In this document: positions 43,457 through 52,313 of the stretch, piece by piece | How the letters are laid out: the number at the start of each line of letters is the position of its first letter | Numbering within the stretch: the stretch's first letter is position 1 | Source of the DNA: Halobacterium sp. CBA1126 | GTDB taxonomy: Archaea; Halobacteriota; Halobacteria; Halobacteriales; Halobacteriaceae | Reading direction: 5' to 3' | DNA length: 64,000 nucleotides | Assembly: GCF_009741975.1 (NCBI RefSeq) | Contig: NZ_WPCF01000001.1 | Span: forward strand, 1-64,000 | The notes under the pieces: model-generated | What the model saw: only the letters and a program-made list of their open reading frames with translations | Databases searched by the model: none | Told to the model about the DNA's origin: nothing | Position numbers and translations under genes: made by a program

Positions 43457-45750
43457 TTACGTCAGCGCCGCCAGCAACTCGATAGCGAGCCCCTTGTCCA
43501 GCGGGTCGTTGGCGTTCCCGCACTGCGGGGACTGCACGCACGCCGGACAGCCGTCCGCGCAGTCGCAGGACTCCAGCATCGCGAGCGTGCGCTCCGCGAG
43601 GTCCGCGACCGAGTCGAAGCCCGCGCGAGCGAGGCCGACGCCGCCCGGGTAGCCGTCGTAGATGAAAATCGTCGGGCGGCCGGTGTGCGGGTGGACGGGC
43701 GTCGAGAGGCCGCCGACGTCCCCGCGGTCGCAGAGGAGCTCGGTGGGGAACATCGAAATCATCGCGTGCTCGGCGGCGTGGATGGCGCCCGGGAGGTCGC
43801 CCGCCGCACGCAGTTCGGCTTCGACGTCCGACGGGACGGTGTAGTAGAGCGCGCGCGTCTCCAGGGTCTGTTCGGGGAGGTCGAGTGTCATCGTCGCCTC
43901 CGTCTCGCCGCGCTCGGCGTTCCGGCGCTCGTAGCCCGTGACCTGCTCGGTGAGCGTGACGTCCGCGAACCGCACGGGGACGTCCTCGCGGGCGAACGGC
44001 GCGCGCTCCTCGCGGTTCTCGCGGACCTCGACGTCCTTGTCGGTGAGCACGCGCGTGTAGTGGTCGGCGTACGTCGGCTGGAGGTCCGCGACGTCGTTCG
44101 CGAGGTCGAGGTCCACGACCTCGTAGCGCTGGCCCTGGTGGTGGTAGATGGCGCCCGGGTGGGCGTCCCGGAGCGCGTCCGAGAACTCCATCGACGCCAC
44201 CGTGTCTCCTGACGGGTCCAACAGCCTGACTTCGCGGTCGTCGATGGAGCGCAGGCTCATCTCGTGCTGGGGGCTGCCGTCGCCCGCGTACGTCCAGCGC
44301 GTGCCGTAGTCGGTCTCGCGGCGCTCGAGCACGCCCCGCTCTTCGAGTGTTCGGACGCGCTCGGCGAACCTCGGGAAGTAGGCCTCGTCCTCGGGGGAGA
44401 GCCAGTTCTCCCGGGCCGCCGACGCGACGTGCGGGTCCAGCAGGTGCTCGTTCGCGGGGTCGACGATGGCGTCCTCGGGGTCGCCCTCGAACAGCTCCGC
44501 CGGGTGGGTCATCACGTACTGGTCGAGCTGGTCCTCGCCCGCGACGAGCACGACGGCAGCGGGGTCGGTGCCGCGGCCGGCGCGGCCGGCGCGCTGGAAC
44601 GTGTTCATCCGCGTGCGGGGTAGCCGTCGAGGAGGACGGCGTCGAGGCCGCCGACGTCGACCCCGAGTTCGAGCGCGCTGGTCGACCAGACGCCCCGGAG
44701 CGTCCCGTCGTGGAGGTCGGCTTCGAGGCTGCGGCGGCGGTCGTCGGTCAACGCGGCCTGGTAGGCGGCAATCTCGCTCGCGAGGTCGTGCCGGCCGCGG
44801 TCGCGGAGGTCGTCGGCGGTCCCCGTGGCGTTGCGCTCGGCGCCCTGCCGGGAGCGCGTGAACGCCAGCGTCTGGTGGCCGCGGGTCACGAGGTCGGCCA
44901 TCAGGTGCCGCGTCTCCACGTGCGAGGAGCGCCGGCGTCCCTCGCCGCCCGCCTCCTCCGGGGGGTTCCACAGCAGCCAGTGCCGCGGCCCGCGCTCGCT
45001 GTGGTCCTCGTCGACGAGCGCGAACCCGGACTCGGGCCGGCCGGTCACGCGGGCCGCGTGCTCGACGGGGTTGCCGATGGTCGCCGAACAGCAGACGAAG
45101 TCGGGGTTGGCGTCGAATCGTTCGCAGACCCGCCGCAGCCGCCGCAGCACGTGCGCGACGTGGCCGCCGAAGACGCCGCGGTACTCGTGGACCTCGTCGA
45201 GCACGACGGTCTCGAGCCCGGAGAAGAACCACTCCCAGAGCCGGTGGCCGTGCGGGAGCAGCGCGTAGTGGAGCATCTCGGGGTTCGTGAGCAGGACGGT
45301 CGGCCGGCGGTCCCGCACGGCCTGCTTCTCCGAGCGGGAGAGCCGCCCGGTGTAGGTGTCCACTTGTACGCGGCTGCCGAACCCGAGGTCGCTCGCGATC
45401 CCCGAGAGCGTCTCCGCTTGGTCGGCGACGAGCGCGTTCTGCGGCCCGATATAGAGCGTGCGGCCGCCGTGGTCCATCGCGCGCTCGAACGCCGGCACCG
45501 TGTACGCGAGGCTCTTCCCGCTCGCGGTCGGCGTCGCGATGACGACGTCGTCGCCGTCCCGGACGGCCTTGATGGCGTCCGCTTGGTGGTCGTAGAGGGC
45601 GTCGATGCCGCGGTCCGCGAACGCCGACTCCAGCCGGGATTCGAGGGCGACGTTCCGCGTGCTCGCGTCGCTGCCGGGGAGCGTGCGCTCGTCGACGAGC
45701 TGGTCGTCGTAGTGCGGGCGGTCCCGGAGCCAGTCGGCGAGGTCGTCCAC
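43457..45750 (-). pseudogene. DEAD/DEAH-box helicase with DUF1998 domain (MrfA/YprA-type), broken by a one-base deletion
   Basis: The N-terminal helicase starts at GTG 45750 and has Walker A in TPTASGKSLAYTVPAF, DEVHEYRGVFGGH (DEVH box) and SATIGNPVEHA, then LTNPEMLHYALLP. At about 44617 the frame shifts; the C-terminal part continues as RMNTFQRAGRAGRGTDP (motif VI) and ends in a DUF1998 zinc region (CDCADGCPACVQSPQCG, with the four Cys). Adding one G at CCCGCACG rejoins the gene as DGYPGTRMNTFQRAG, about 764 residues. MrfA-type helicases act in DNA repair (mitomycin). The rejoined coding is otherwise full length, so a sequence error is likely. Confidence 0.85.
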
Positions 45751-45849
45751 GCAGGACGGTGGGGTGCGGTCGCCAAACGGCTTCCGGTGGCGGCGACCGC
45801 GCCGCCGCGAGCGACAACTACTTTCCCATCTGGGGACCGAGACGGGGAC

Positions 45850-46947
45850 ATGTTCCCGCGGCTCGACTACCTCGAGTGGATTTCCGGCCGGCCGGAGGTC
45901 GCCCTCTACGACCTCGCGTCCAGCGACCTGCGCGGCGACCGCGACCACGAGCCCGAGGTCGTCCCCACACCGCTGGAGGGCCTCGACGACCCGCCGAGGG
46001 GCGCGACCCTCGAGACCCAGATCGCCGGCGAGTACGGCGTCGAACCCGAGCAGGTGCTGGTGACCGCGGGCGCGACGATGGCGAACGTCGTCGCCGCCGC
46101 GACCGCGCTCGGCCTCGACCCCGACGCCGACGCCCCCGCGAAGCAGCGCGTGCTCGTCGAGGACCCGAGCTACGAGCCGCTCGTGGAGACGCCCGCGGCC
46201 CTCGGCGCGGAGGTCGACCGGTTCGCGCGCGGCGACGACTACCGGCTGGCCGTCGAGCGCGCCGAACAGGCGATTGCGGACCACACCGAGCTCGTCACGG
46301 TGACGAACCGCCACAACCCCAGCGGCGTGCTCTCGCCCCGGGAGACGCTCGCGGACCTCGCGGACGTCGTCAGCGACGCCGACGCGCGGCTGCTCGTCGA
46401 CGAAGTATACGCACCATACGTCACGGAGCCCCGGGACGGCCCGTTCGGCGGGCCGACCGCCGTGGGGCTCGACGACGCCGTGGTCACGAGCTCGCTGACG
46501 AAGTTCTTCGGGCTGGACGACCTCCGCGTCGGCTGGCTGGTCGCGGACCGCGAGTTCGTCGAGCGCGCGCGCTCGGTGTCCATGCACTTCCTCGGCGTCG
46601 CGGACACCAGCCGCGCGCTCGGCCGGCGCGCGTTCCACAACGCCGACCACCTCGCCGAGCGCTCCCGGACGCTGCTCGCGGAGAACACCGAGCTCTTCGA
46701 GGCGTTCCTCGCCGACCGCGACGACCTCACCGGGTTCCTCGCGGAGGGGTCGACGTTCGCGTTCCTCGAACCCGAGCACGTCGACGCCGACGACCTCGCG
46801 GCCGCCGCGTGGGACGAGGGCGTGCTCGTCGTCCCCGGCCGGTTCTTCGGCGACGAGGACCGCATCCGCGTGAGCCTCGGGCGCAACCCCAGCGAGGTCG
46901 CGCCCGCCCTCGACGCGCTCGGGGGCGTCCTCGACCGCGTCCAGTAG
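45850..46947 (+). CDS. Pyridoxal-phosphate aminotransferase, class I/II
   Basis: This 365-residue fold-type I aminotransferase shows TAGATMANVVAAATAL (PLP-phosphate binding), EDPSYEPLVETPAALG, NRHNPSGVLSP (Asn), LLVDEVYAPYV (Asp/Tyr) and SSLTKFFGLDDLRVGW, with the Schiff-base Lys at about 222. The end SLGRNPSEVAPAL has the substrate-carboxylate Arg in the family position. Substrate is unknown; it resembles haloarchaeal aminotransferases for aromatic or branched amino acids or histidinol-phosphate-like enzymes. ATG 45850 lies 99 bases from the divergent helicase start, and upstream in-frame sequence is Arg-rich. Confidence 0.88.
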   Translation: MFPRLDYLEWISGRPEVALYDLASSDLRGDRDHEPEVVPTPLEGLDDPPRGATLETQIAGEYGVEPEQVLVTAGATMANVVAAATALGLDPDADAPAKQRVLVEDPSYEPLVETPAALGAEVDRFARGDDYRLAVERAEQAIADHTELVTVTNRHNPSGVLSPRETLADLADVVSDADARLLVDEVYAPYVTEPRDGPFGGPTAVGLDDAVVTSSLTKFFGLDDLRVGWLVADREFVERARSVSMHFLGVADTSRALGRRAFHNADHLAERSRTLLAENTELFEAFLADRDDLTGFLAEGSTFAFLEPEHVDADDLAAAAWDEGVLVVPGRFFGDEDRIRVSLGRNPSEVAPALDALGGVLDRVQ

Positions 46948-47013
46948 CCGCGTCGGACGCCCGTGGGACGCGAGCCTCGAACACTTATGGGGCACCGCGA
47001 CAATCACCACGAC

Positions 47014-47304
47014 ATGGACTCCGAAGCAGACGAAATCACCTCGCTGGTCGGCCGCGAGGTGTACTCGAACAACGGCGTCTTCGTCGGCGAAGTCGAAGAC
47101 GTCCGCCTCGACCTGGACACGGAAGTGGTGAACGGCCTCGCGCTCAGCGAGCTCAACTCCCAGCTGTTCGCGGACACCGAGACCGGGAAGAAGGGCGTCA
47201 TCATCCCGTACCGGTGGGTGCGCGCGGTCGGCGACGTCGTCCTCATCAACGACGTCGTCGAGCGCTACGAGAGCCCCGACGAGGACGCGGAAGTCGCGGT
47301 CTGA
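47014..47304 (+). CDS. PRC-barrel domain protein
   Basis: The protein has 96 residues with one PRC-barrel: ITSLVGREVYSNNGVFVGEVEDVRLD-like strands at about 8-33 and KGVIIPYRWVRAVGDVVLI at about 60-78. PRC barrels occur in RNA-binding, photosynthetic and cell-division proteins (CdpB in haloarchaea). Function is inferred only from fold. A TATA-like ACACTTAT box at 46981-46988 is about 26 bases before ATG 47014, which decides this start over ATG 46987. Confidence 0.85.
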   Translation: MDSEADEITSLVGREVYSNNGVFVGEVEDVRLDLDTEVVNGLALSELNSQLFADTETGKKGVIIPYRWVRAVGDVVLINDVVERYESPDEDAEVAV

Positions 47305-47355
47305 TTCTCCCGGCGAGTCGAACGGCGTAAGGCGGTCCGCCCGCTCCCCCGAGAC

Positions 47356-48264
47356 ATGGAAGTCGTCGGCCGCCTGCTCGCCTTGCTCGTCCTGCTGCTC
47401 GTGGGGACGGGACTGCGCGTGGCCGGCGTGCTCGACGACGCGCGCACCCAGCGGCTCAACGACGCCGCGTACTTCGTCGCGCTGCCCGCGCTCGTGTTCG
47501 TGTCGACGTACGACCGCGACGTCGCCGAGCTCGTCTCGCCCGCGCTGTTCGGCGGGATCCTCTTCGTGCTGCTCGCGACCGCGGCGGTCGCGTGGCTGGT
47601 CCACCGGCAGCTCCCCGGACGCGGCCGGCGGAGCGTCGCCGTCATCCAGTCCTACCACGCGAACCTCGGCTACCTCGGCCTGCCGCTGGTCGCCGCGACG
47701 TTCACCGACGACGTGACCGCGGTCGCGAGCGTCGTGCTCGGCGTCGGGTCGCTGTTCCAGGTGCCGCTGACGGTGTTCGTGCTCACGACCGTCAGCGACG
47801 CCGACGCCTCGCTGTCCGAGGAGCTGGCGAAGCTCGCCAAGAACCCCGTGTTGCTCGCGCTCGTCGGCGGCCTCGTCGTCGGGTCCGCGGGCGCCTCCGT
47901 GCCCGCGCCGGCGACCGCGGGCCTGGACGCGCTCGGGACGCTCGCGCTCCCCATCGCGTTGCTCTGCGTCGGCGCCTCCCTCGACGTCGACCTGCCGGAC
48001 GTCGACATGGGCGCGACCGGCAGCGTCGTCGCGGTGAAGATCGCGGTGATGCCCGCCATCGCGTGGGCGACGTTCTCGCTGCTCGCCGTCGACGCCGCGA
48101 CGTTCACCGCCGCCGTCGTGATGCTCGGGATGCCGACCGCGGTGTCGACGTACGTGTTCGCGAGCGAACTCGGCGGCGACGAGTCGTTCGCGTCCCTGAA
48201 CGTCTTCGTCACCACGCTCGCGTCGGTCGCGTCGCTGTTCGTCCTCTTCAGCGTCGTCGGCTGA
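47356..48264 (+). CDS. AEC-family (auxin efflux carrier type) transporter
   Basis: This 302-residue membrane protein has ten predicted helices, with the family pattern LNDAAYFVALPALVFVSTYD in the first third, and PIALLCVGASLDVDL in the second half, then VVMLGMPTAVSTYVFASELGG near the end. AEC proteins export small organic anions or are related to bacterial malate/malonate transporters. No enzyme context identifies the substrate. It is co-directional with the PRC-barrel gene, 51 bases after it. Confidence 0.9.
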   Translation: MEVVGRLLALLVLLLVGTGLRVAGVLDDARTQRLNDAAYFVALPALVFVSTYDRDVAELVSPALFGGILFVLLATAAVAWLVHRQLPGRGRRSVAVIQSYHANLGYLGLPLVAATFTDDVTAVASVVLGVGSLFQVPLTVFVLTTVSDADASLSEELAKLAKNPVLLALVGGLVVGSAGASVPAPATAGLDALGTLALPIALLCVGASLDVDLPDVDMGATGSVVAVKIAVMPAIAWATFSLLAVDAATFTAAVVMLGMPTAVSTYVFASELGGDESFASLNVFVTTLASVASLFVLFSVVG

Positions 48265-48273
48265 CCGGAGAAC

Positions 48274-49731
48274 TCAGTTCCCGTTCGAGCTCCCGGAGCT
48301 CTCGGACTCGACGCCCATCGCGTCGAAGAGCTTCTGCGTGACCGCCTCCTCGGTCAGCGACAGCAGCGTCTCGCGGTTCTCCTCCGTGGCCTCGATGCCC
48401 GTGAAGATGCCGAGCGGGATCTCCGCGGAGGCCTGCGTGGAGTGGCCGGCGGCCTCCCCGATGTTCTCGAAGGCGTCGCTGAGCACGCGCCCGATGTTCA
48501 GCCGGATGTCCTTCGAGCGCGCCGCGAGGTAGATGGTGTCCTCGACGATGCCGAACACCGCCGTGGTCGTGATGCCCTCGAGGTTCAACAGCTGGGACGC
48601 CGCCTGCGAGAGCGCGTCCCGGTCGCTGATGAACCCCGCGTTCGAGACGAGGTGGCTCCCCTGCACCTCGCGGTTCGCGATGGCCTCCGCGAGCACGTCC
48701 AGCGTCTCCGGGCTCATGTTCGGCGACTCCACCTGCTCGAGGGTGTCGTGGTCCGCGAACGGGTAGAGGTACGCCGCCGCGGTGAGGTCCGCGGGCGTCG
48801 TGTCCCGGCGGAAGTCCAGCGTCTCCGCGCGGATCCCGTACAACAGCGCGGTCGCGACCTCCTGGCTCACGGAGAGGTCGAACTCCTGGATGTACTTCGT
48901 GAGGATGGTGGAGGTCGCGGAGACGTTCGGCCGGACGTCTGCGAACTCCGCGTCGAACTCCTCGTCGACCTCGTAGTGGTCGAGGAAGATGTCGACCTCG
49001 CGGTCGATGGACACCTCGCCGGCCTTCGCCGGGTCGACCAGCGCGACCGTGTCGTAGTCGTCGATGTCGACGTCCTCGTACGGCGTCAGCTCGATGTCCA
49101 GGAGGTTCACGAACGCGCGGTTCTCCTGGTGGCCGATGTCCCCGAAGTAGAGGATGTCCGCCTCCACGCCGAGGTGGTCCGCGATGGCGTTCAGCGCGGC
49201 GGCCGCCGCGATGGAGTCCGGGTCGGGGTTGTCGTGCGTGACGATGGCCAGCCGGCCATCCGTCCCCTCGATGACGTCCGCGAGCTGGCGGGCCTTGTAC
49301 TCCAGTTCGCCGGACTCCAGCGCGCGCAGCGCCGCGTCCGCGATGACCGACGACGGGTTGATGACGACGTCCGCGCCGAGCTCCGTGAGCTCGTCGCTGG
49401 TCACGGGGTCGCTGGCGCGCACGACGACGAACTGCTCGTCGTTGCGCTCGCGGACGTTCGCCACCGCGGCCTCGTTGGCCTCCACGTCCGAGGCCATGAT
49501 GAGGACGACGTCGCGGTCGGCGACCAGCCCCGCCACCTCCTCGTCGCGGATGTCCGCGACCTGCGCGTTCAGGTCCTGGTCGCGCAGCGCCTCCACGCGG
49601 GCCTCGTCGCGGTCAACGATGAGGACGTCCTTCCCTCGCTCGACCAGCTCCTCGGCGACGGCGTGGCCGACGCTCCCGCAGCCCAGAATCGCGTACGTCG
49701 ACATCGAGGAGATGGTTGCCCGGCTGCTCAT
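48274..49731 (-). CDS. RCK (TrkA-N) plus DHH phosphoesterase fusion protein
   Basis: The protein has 485 residues. An RCK/TrkA-N Rossmann domain comes first (YAILGCGSVGHAVAEELVER, then VLIVDRDEARVEAL), at about 5-145. A DHH phosphoesterase domain follows with VTHDNPDPDSIAAAAALNAI, the motif DHYEVDEEFDAE (DHH/DHR-type metal site), and a DHHA1-like end (GHSTQASAEIPLG). DHH enzymes of this type degrade c-di-AMP or oligonucleotides, and RCK domains bind nucleotides such as c-di-AMP or NAD. A second-messenger/potassium role is thus inferred. The ATG at 49731 is placed by a TTAAGTG box about 26 bases upstream; 49704 and a GTG at 49740 are alternatives. Confidence 0.87.
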   Translation of the reverse strand: MSSRATISSMSTYAILGCGSVGHAVAEELVERGKDVLIVDRDEARVEALRDQDLNAQVADIRDEEVAGLVADRDVVLIMASDVEANEAAVANVRERNDEQFVVVRASDPVTSDELTELGADVVINPSSVIADAALRALESGELEYKARQLADVIEGTDGRLAIVTHDNPDPDSIAAAAALNAIADHLGVEADILYFGDIGHQENRAFVNLLDIELTPYEDVDIDDYDTVALVDPAKAGEVSIDREVDIFLDHYEVDEEFDAEFADVRPNVSATSTILTKYIQEFDLSVSQEVATALLYGIRAETLDFRRDTTPADLTAAAYLYPFADHDTLEQVESPNMSPETLDVLAEAIANREVQGSHLVSNAGFISDRDALSQAASQLLNLEGITTTAVFGIVEDTIYLAARSKDIRLNIGRVLSDAFENIGEAAGHSTQASAEIPLGIFTGIEATEENRETLLSLTEEAVTQKLFDAMGVESESSGSSNGN

Positions 49732-49935
49732 GATGTCCACGGATAGCGGAGGCCGTCACTTAACCTTCCCGACCTGTCGCCGGCCGCCCCACAATTCCGG
49801 CGCCGAGTGGCGAACGCGGCCGTTTTCGCTCGGCGCGGTCGGTCCCCCGCGGCCCGGGAATTCGGCTGCCGTCGAGTGACTGCCGTCCCGAATCAGAACG
49901 TATTTGAGTCGCAGCGTCGAACGGTGGAATGCGTT

Positions 49936-50009
49936 GGGCCGGTAGCTCAGTTTGGCAGAGCGACGGACTCTTAATCCGTCGGTCGCGTGTTCAAATCGCG
50001 CCCGGCCCG
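49936..50009 (+). tRNA. tRNA-Lys (anticodon CUU)
   Basis: The 74-base gene folds with acceptor stem GGGCCGG/CCGGCCC, D-arm TAGCTCAGTTTGGCAGAGC, anticodon stem ACGGA/TCCGT with loop CTCTTAA (anticodon CTT), and T-arm GCGTGTTCAAATCGCGC. The discriminator base is G; CCA is not encoded. A TATA-like ACGTATTTGA lies about 30 bases upstream. Its 3' end is the insertion site of the integrated element that follows. Confidence 0.95.
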
Positions 50010-50369
50010 CTGAATTCTATACCGCATAATATTGGCAAGCAGAAGCGCTGATACTCAAGTATCCGGTTGGAGATTAGTGCCTGATTTGAACACCCACGGA
50101 TGCGGGACGGGCCGCCTTATCGGGGTTTACCGTAGCCGAGTCCGTTTCGATGCCGGAATGACGACGACCATACTATGGAACGGTTCCACACCAGTTCTCA
50201 ACCGGCAGGTGCTGAACGTCTTCAGAGAAGTACTACCAGATGCTACTGAGTGAGGTATTGGCCGGCAGTGTTCGCCGCTCGCCGGCCTTATCGAGGTGTG
50301 TCTTGAGGACGAAATGTCTTCTCAGCACACCGATTCAGAACTAAATTGCTCGCCTGCGTCTCTAACGCT
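50010..50369. other. Left end of the element without a supported gene
   Basis: The 360 bases have mixed composition. GATTTGAACAC at 50083-50093 is the exact reverse complement of the tRNA-Lys T-arm segment at 49987-49997. A possible 31-codon frame begins at ATG 50158 (MTTTILWNGSTPVLNRQV...), but no family or promoter supports it. Confidence 0.5.
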
Positions 50370-50786
50370 CTATTTGAGCTTCGGCAGCTCAAAGGAGATA
50401 CTAACGTTAGTGATGGCGTCCGCTACACGACCAGCCACATCTGCCTTATAATCGGCTTTCCGCTGTTCACGCTCTCGCTTTCGCCGCCCTTTCGCTCGTG
50501 TGAAGTTCATCTGTATCTGGTCAGATTTATCTCCTATGAGGCGGCGGACTTCTCGGAATTCAGCTTGTGTAAGAGGCTCTTTACCGTGTATTTTCGCCAT
50601 CTCGGGAGTGACGAGTCTACCGGGGCGATATTCCGTTTTCAGTCTACGAACTTCATTAAGAAACTGAAGCTCTGCGGATTCAATATTATCTACCGTCATT
50701 TCCGCGAGGTTGTCAACAGAATACGTTTCCTCCCACATCTCGAATTTCTTCTCTACGCGGTCGGGTGGCAGGTCAGTTTGAGTCAT
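50370..50786 (-). CDS. Unknown basic protein of the integrated element
   Basis: This 138-residue protein from ATG 50786 has many Lys/Arg and Glu residues, with VEKKFEMWEETYSVDNLAEM, LTQAEFREVRRLIGDKSDQIQ and ARKRREREQRKADY-like Lys/Arg-rich stretches. Coiled or helical structure is probable. No family is recognised. It is less acidic than chromosomal proteins here and lies in AT-richer DNA, in keeping with foreign origin. It might be a DNA-binding or regulatory protein of the element; it is transcribed in the same direction as the integrase, 163 bases after it. Confidence 0.7.
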   Translation of the reverse strand: MTQTDLPPDRVEKKFEMWEETYSVDNLAEMTVDNIESAELQFLNEVRRLKTEYRPGRLVTPEMAKIHGKEPLTQAEFREVRRLIGDKSDQIQMNFTRAKGRRKREREQRKADYKADVAGRVADAITNVSISFELPKLK

Positions 50787-50949
50787 TACCTACATCTATC
50801 AACGCTTGAACCAAAGAATTAGCGGCTTCTACTATCTCCGTCGCCGGCCTTATCGGTGTCCCAGATTAGAAAAATCGACGTGGGTGATTCTCCTCTACCG
50901 TTATCGTCTCTTCAGGAGCCTCCTGATGGACTCCCACAGACAGGGAGTG

Positions 50950-51969
50950 CTACAGGTCTTTCATAAATTCCTCCCGACGAGCCAGCGCGTCAGCATCCTC
51001 CGGCTCGTCGTAGTGTGACTTGATGATTTCTGGCGAGGCATTCACGCGGTCACTGAGATGCTCAACCGGCCAACCGTTGTTTCGATGGTAGGTAATTGAT
51101 GCACTCCGAATCGCGTGAGGGAAGTAGTTGAACGGGCAGCCGGCGGCGGGCGAGCTTCCCGCGTACTCACACTCATCGGGGTCACGGTCGTCAGGACAGG
51201 GTTCCCCATATTCGCAGGGGCGAGTCATCTGGTACACCCAGTTGCGAATCGCGGTTCGAGAGACCCGGCCATAGTTGGTCGAAATCAGGGGCCGTCGGTC
51301 GTTGTCATCCGTTGCGTCGATTCGGTTGTCGGCGAGGTAATCGTCTAACAGGCGACCCATTCCCTCAGAGAGGTTTACTGCTCGTTCGCCGCTGTGTTTG
51401 TTTTTCAGCGGCGTTCCGGACGATTCCCGGTGTTTGACCTTGATGTAGCTCTTCTGAGGGTAGTAGTCCTCCACGTCGAGTCCGTGAATCTCGCCGAGTC
51501 GCATCGCTGTGTGCCACATCAATTCGAGCGCGGTGTGGCGGTTGCTCGCGTACTCGTACTTCCGAAGGTAGTGGAGCGCCGCCAATATCTCGTCAGTATC
51601 GACATCCTTGCGACGAGCCTTCTCCTTCTTGCTAATGGAGGGAACCAAGACCTTCTCGTGGAGTCCTTCCGGAACCGCGTCAATCTTCTCGCAAAACCGA
51701 ATGAAGACACGGAGCGTGGACATCTGAGTCCGTTGGCTCACTCGGTTTAGGTCGCCCTCCTTCGTCCGCCACGTCTTGTATCGGTGGACCTTCCTGCCGT
51801 CGAGGTCGTTCAGATTGTCTAATCCAACTTCGTCACACCAGCGGATGAAGTGTTGAAGCCTGATTCGGTGAGCGTTGAGCGTGTTCTCACTGTACTCTGC
51901 GTCCTTCTCGTCAAGGTACCAATCGAACGCGTCTTCTGGTTCGATAGGTTCGAGGGAGCGGTCGTTCAT
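50950..51969 (-). CDS. Tyrosine recombinase/integrase
   Basis: This 339-residue site-specific recombinase has an N-terminal SAM-like DNA-binding domain (AFDWYLDEKDAEYSENTLNAH) and a C-terminal catalytic domain. Catalytic residues visible are Arg in HTAMRLGEIHGLDVEDY, a Lys in YIKVKHRESSG, His-x-x-Arg in FPHAIRSASITYHRNNGWP, and Tyr in SPEIIKSHYDEPEDAD. A CEYGEPCPDDRDPDECEY insert before the HxxR motif is characteristic of haloarchaeal integrases and could bind a metal. It reads from the attR end inward and catalyses exchange between tRNA-Lys and the element. ATG 51969 is used; a GTG at 51978 is possible. Confidence 0.93.
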   Translation of the reverse strand: MNDRSLEPIEPEDAFDWYLDEKDAEYSENTLNAHRIRLQHFIRWCDEVGLDNLNDLDGRKVHRYKTWRTKEGDLNRVSQRTQMSTLRVFIRFCEKIDAVPEGLHEKVLVPSISKKEKARRKDVDTDEILAALHYLRKYEYASNRHTALELMWHTAMRLGEIHGLDVEDYYPQKSYIKVKHRESSGTPLKNKHSGERAVNLSEGMGRLLDDYLADNRIDATDDNDRRPLISTNYGRVSRTAIRNWVYQMTRPCEYGEPCPDDRDPDECEYAGSSPAAGCPFNYFPHAIRSASITYHRNNGWPVEHLSDRVNASPEIIKSHYDEPEDADALARREEFMKDL

Positions 51970-52034
51970 AGTTGGCACGACCCGAAGATGGAGGGGACTA
52001 CTTCACGCGAGCGAAGCGAGCGCGGTCGCGTGTC

Positions 52035-52055
52035 TCAAATCGCGCCCGGCCCGCT
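52035..52055. repeat. Right attachment site (attR) of the tRNA-Lys element
   Basis: This 21-base sequence is identical to the tRNA-Lys 3' end at 49991-50011. The upstream bases GGTCGCGTGTC are nearly the same as GGTCGCGTGT in the tRNA, so the match extends to about 30 bases with one inserted base. Confidence 0.85.
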
Positions 52056-52065
52056 TTTCAGTGAC

Positions 52066-52193
52066 CTACACCGCAGAGCGACGGGTGTGTCGCTCTGCGT
52101 GTAGTCGGACGTAAAGCGGCGAGCGATTTGAACCCTGCCAGTCGCAGCCCGCGCAGCGAAGCGAGCAGGAACGTCTGGCCCCGGTTCACAATC
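52066..52193. repeat. Hairpin plus T-arm-like inverted repeat downstream of the tRNA-Lys site
   Basis: A strong hairpin spans 52066-52104: CTACA(C)CGCAGAGCGAC pairs with GTCGCTCTGCGTGTAG, with 16 pairs, one bulge and a six-base loop. Next, GATTTGAACC (52125-52134) and GGTTCACAATC (52183-52193) form an imperfect inverted repeat like a tRNA T-arm, enclosing CCTGC/GCAGG arms and the core GCGCAGCGAAGCGAGC. The same two-part layout follows tRNA-Trp at 61991-62104. The right arm merges with a partial copy of the tRNA-Lys 3' end (to 52207). No gene is seen between 52056 and 52313. Confidence 0.65.
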
Positions 52194-52313
52194 GCGCCCG
52201 GCCCGCTTCGTCGAGGAACGCGCGTGTGAAGCGGCCACTCGTTCGTCGGTGGGACCGCCAACCACTCGAGGGAGCCGAAACGCGTTTTTGTCCCTGCGTG
52301 GAACGGACCCGTA

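Larger units (their letters stand above)
50010..52055. mobile_element. Small integrated element in the tRNA-Lys 3' end
   Basis: The identical 21-mer TCAAATCGCGCCCGGCCCGCT occurs at 49991-50011 (tRNA end) and 52035-52055, and bounds about 2 kb of clearly more AT-rich DNA. It encodes a tyrosine integrase (50950-51969) near the right end, and one unknown protein (50370-50786). No replication, capsid or conjugation gene is seen, so it is minimal or decayed. A third copy of the last 18 bases lies at 52190-52207. An inverted 11-base copy of the tRNA T-arm lies within the left end (50083-50093). Confidence 0.85.

Noticed and set aside
50032-50253. A 73-codon frame at the left end of the tRNA-Lys element
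   Set aside because: It would start with TTG, crosses the inverted T-arm copy, and has no recognisable domain. A shorter 31-codon version from ATG 50158 is possible but unsupported.
51850-52104. Plus-strand frame opposite the integrase N-terminus and attR
   Set aside because: It is antisense to a gene with recombinase motifs and runs through the attachment site.
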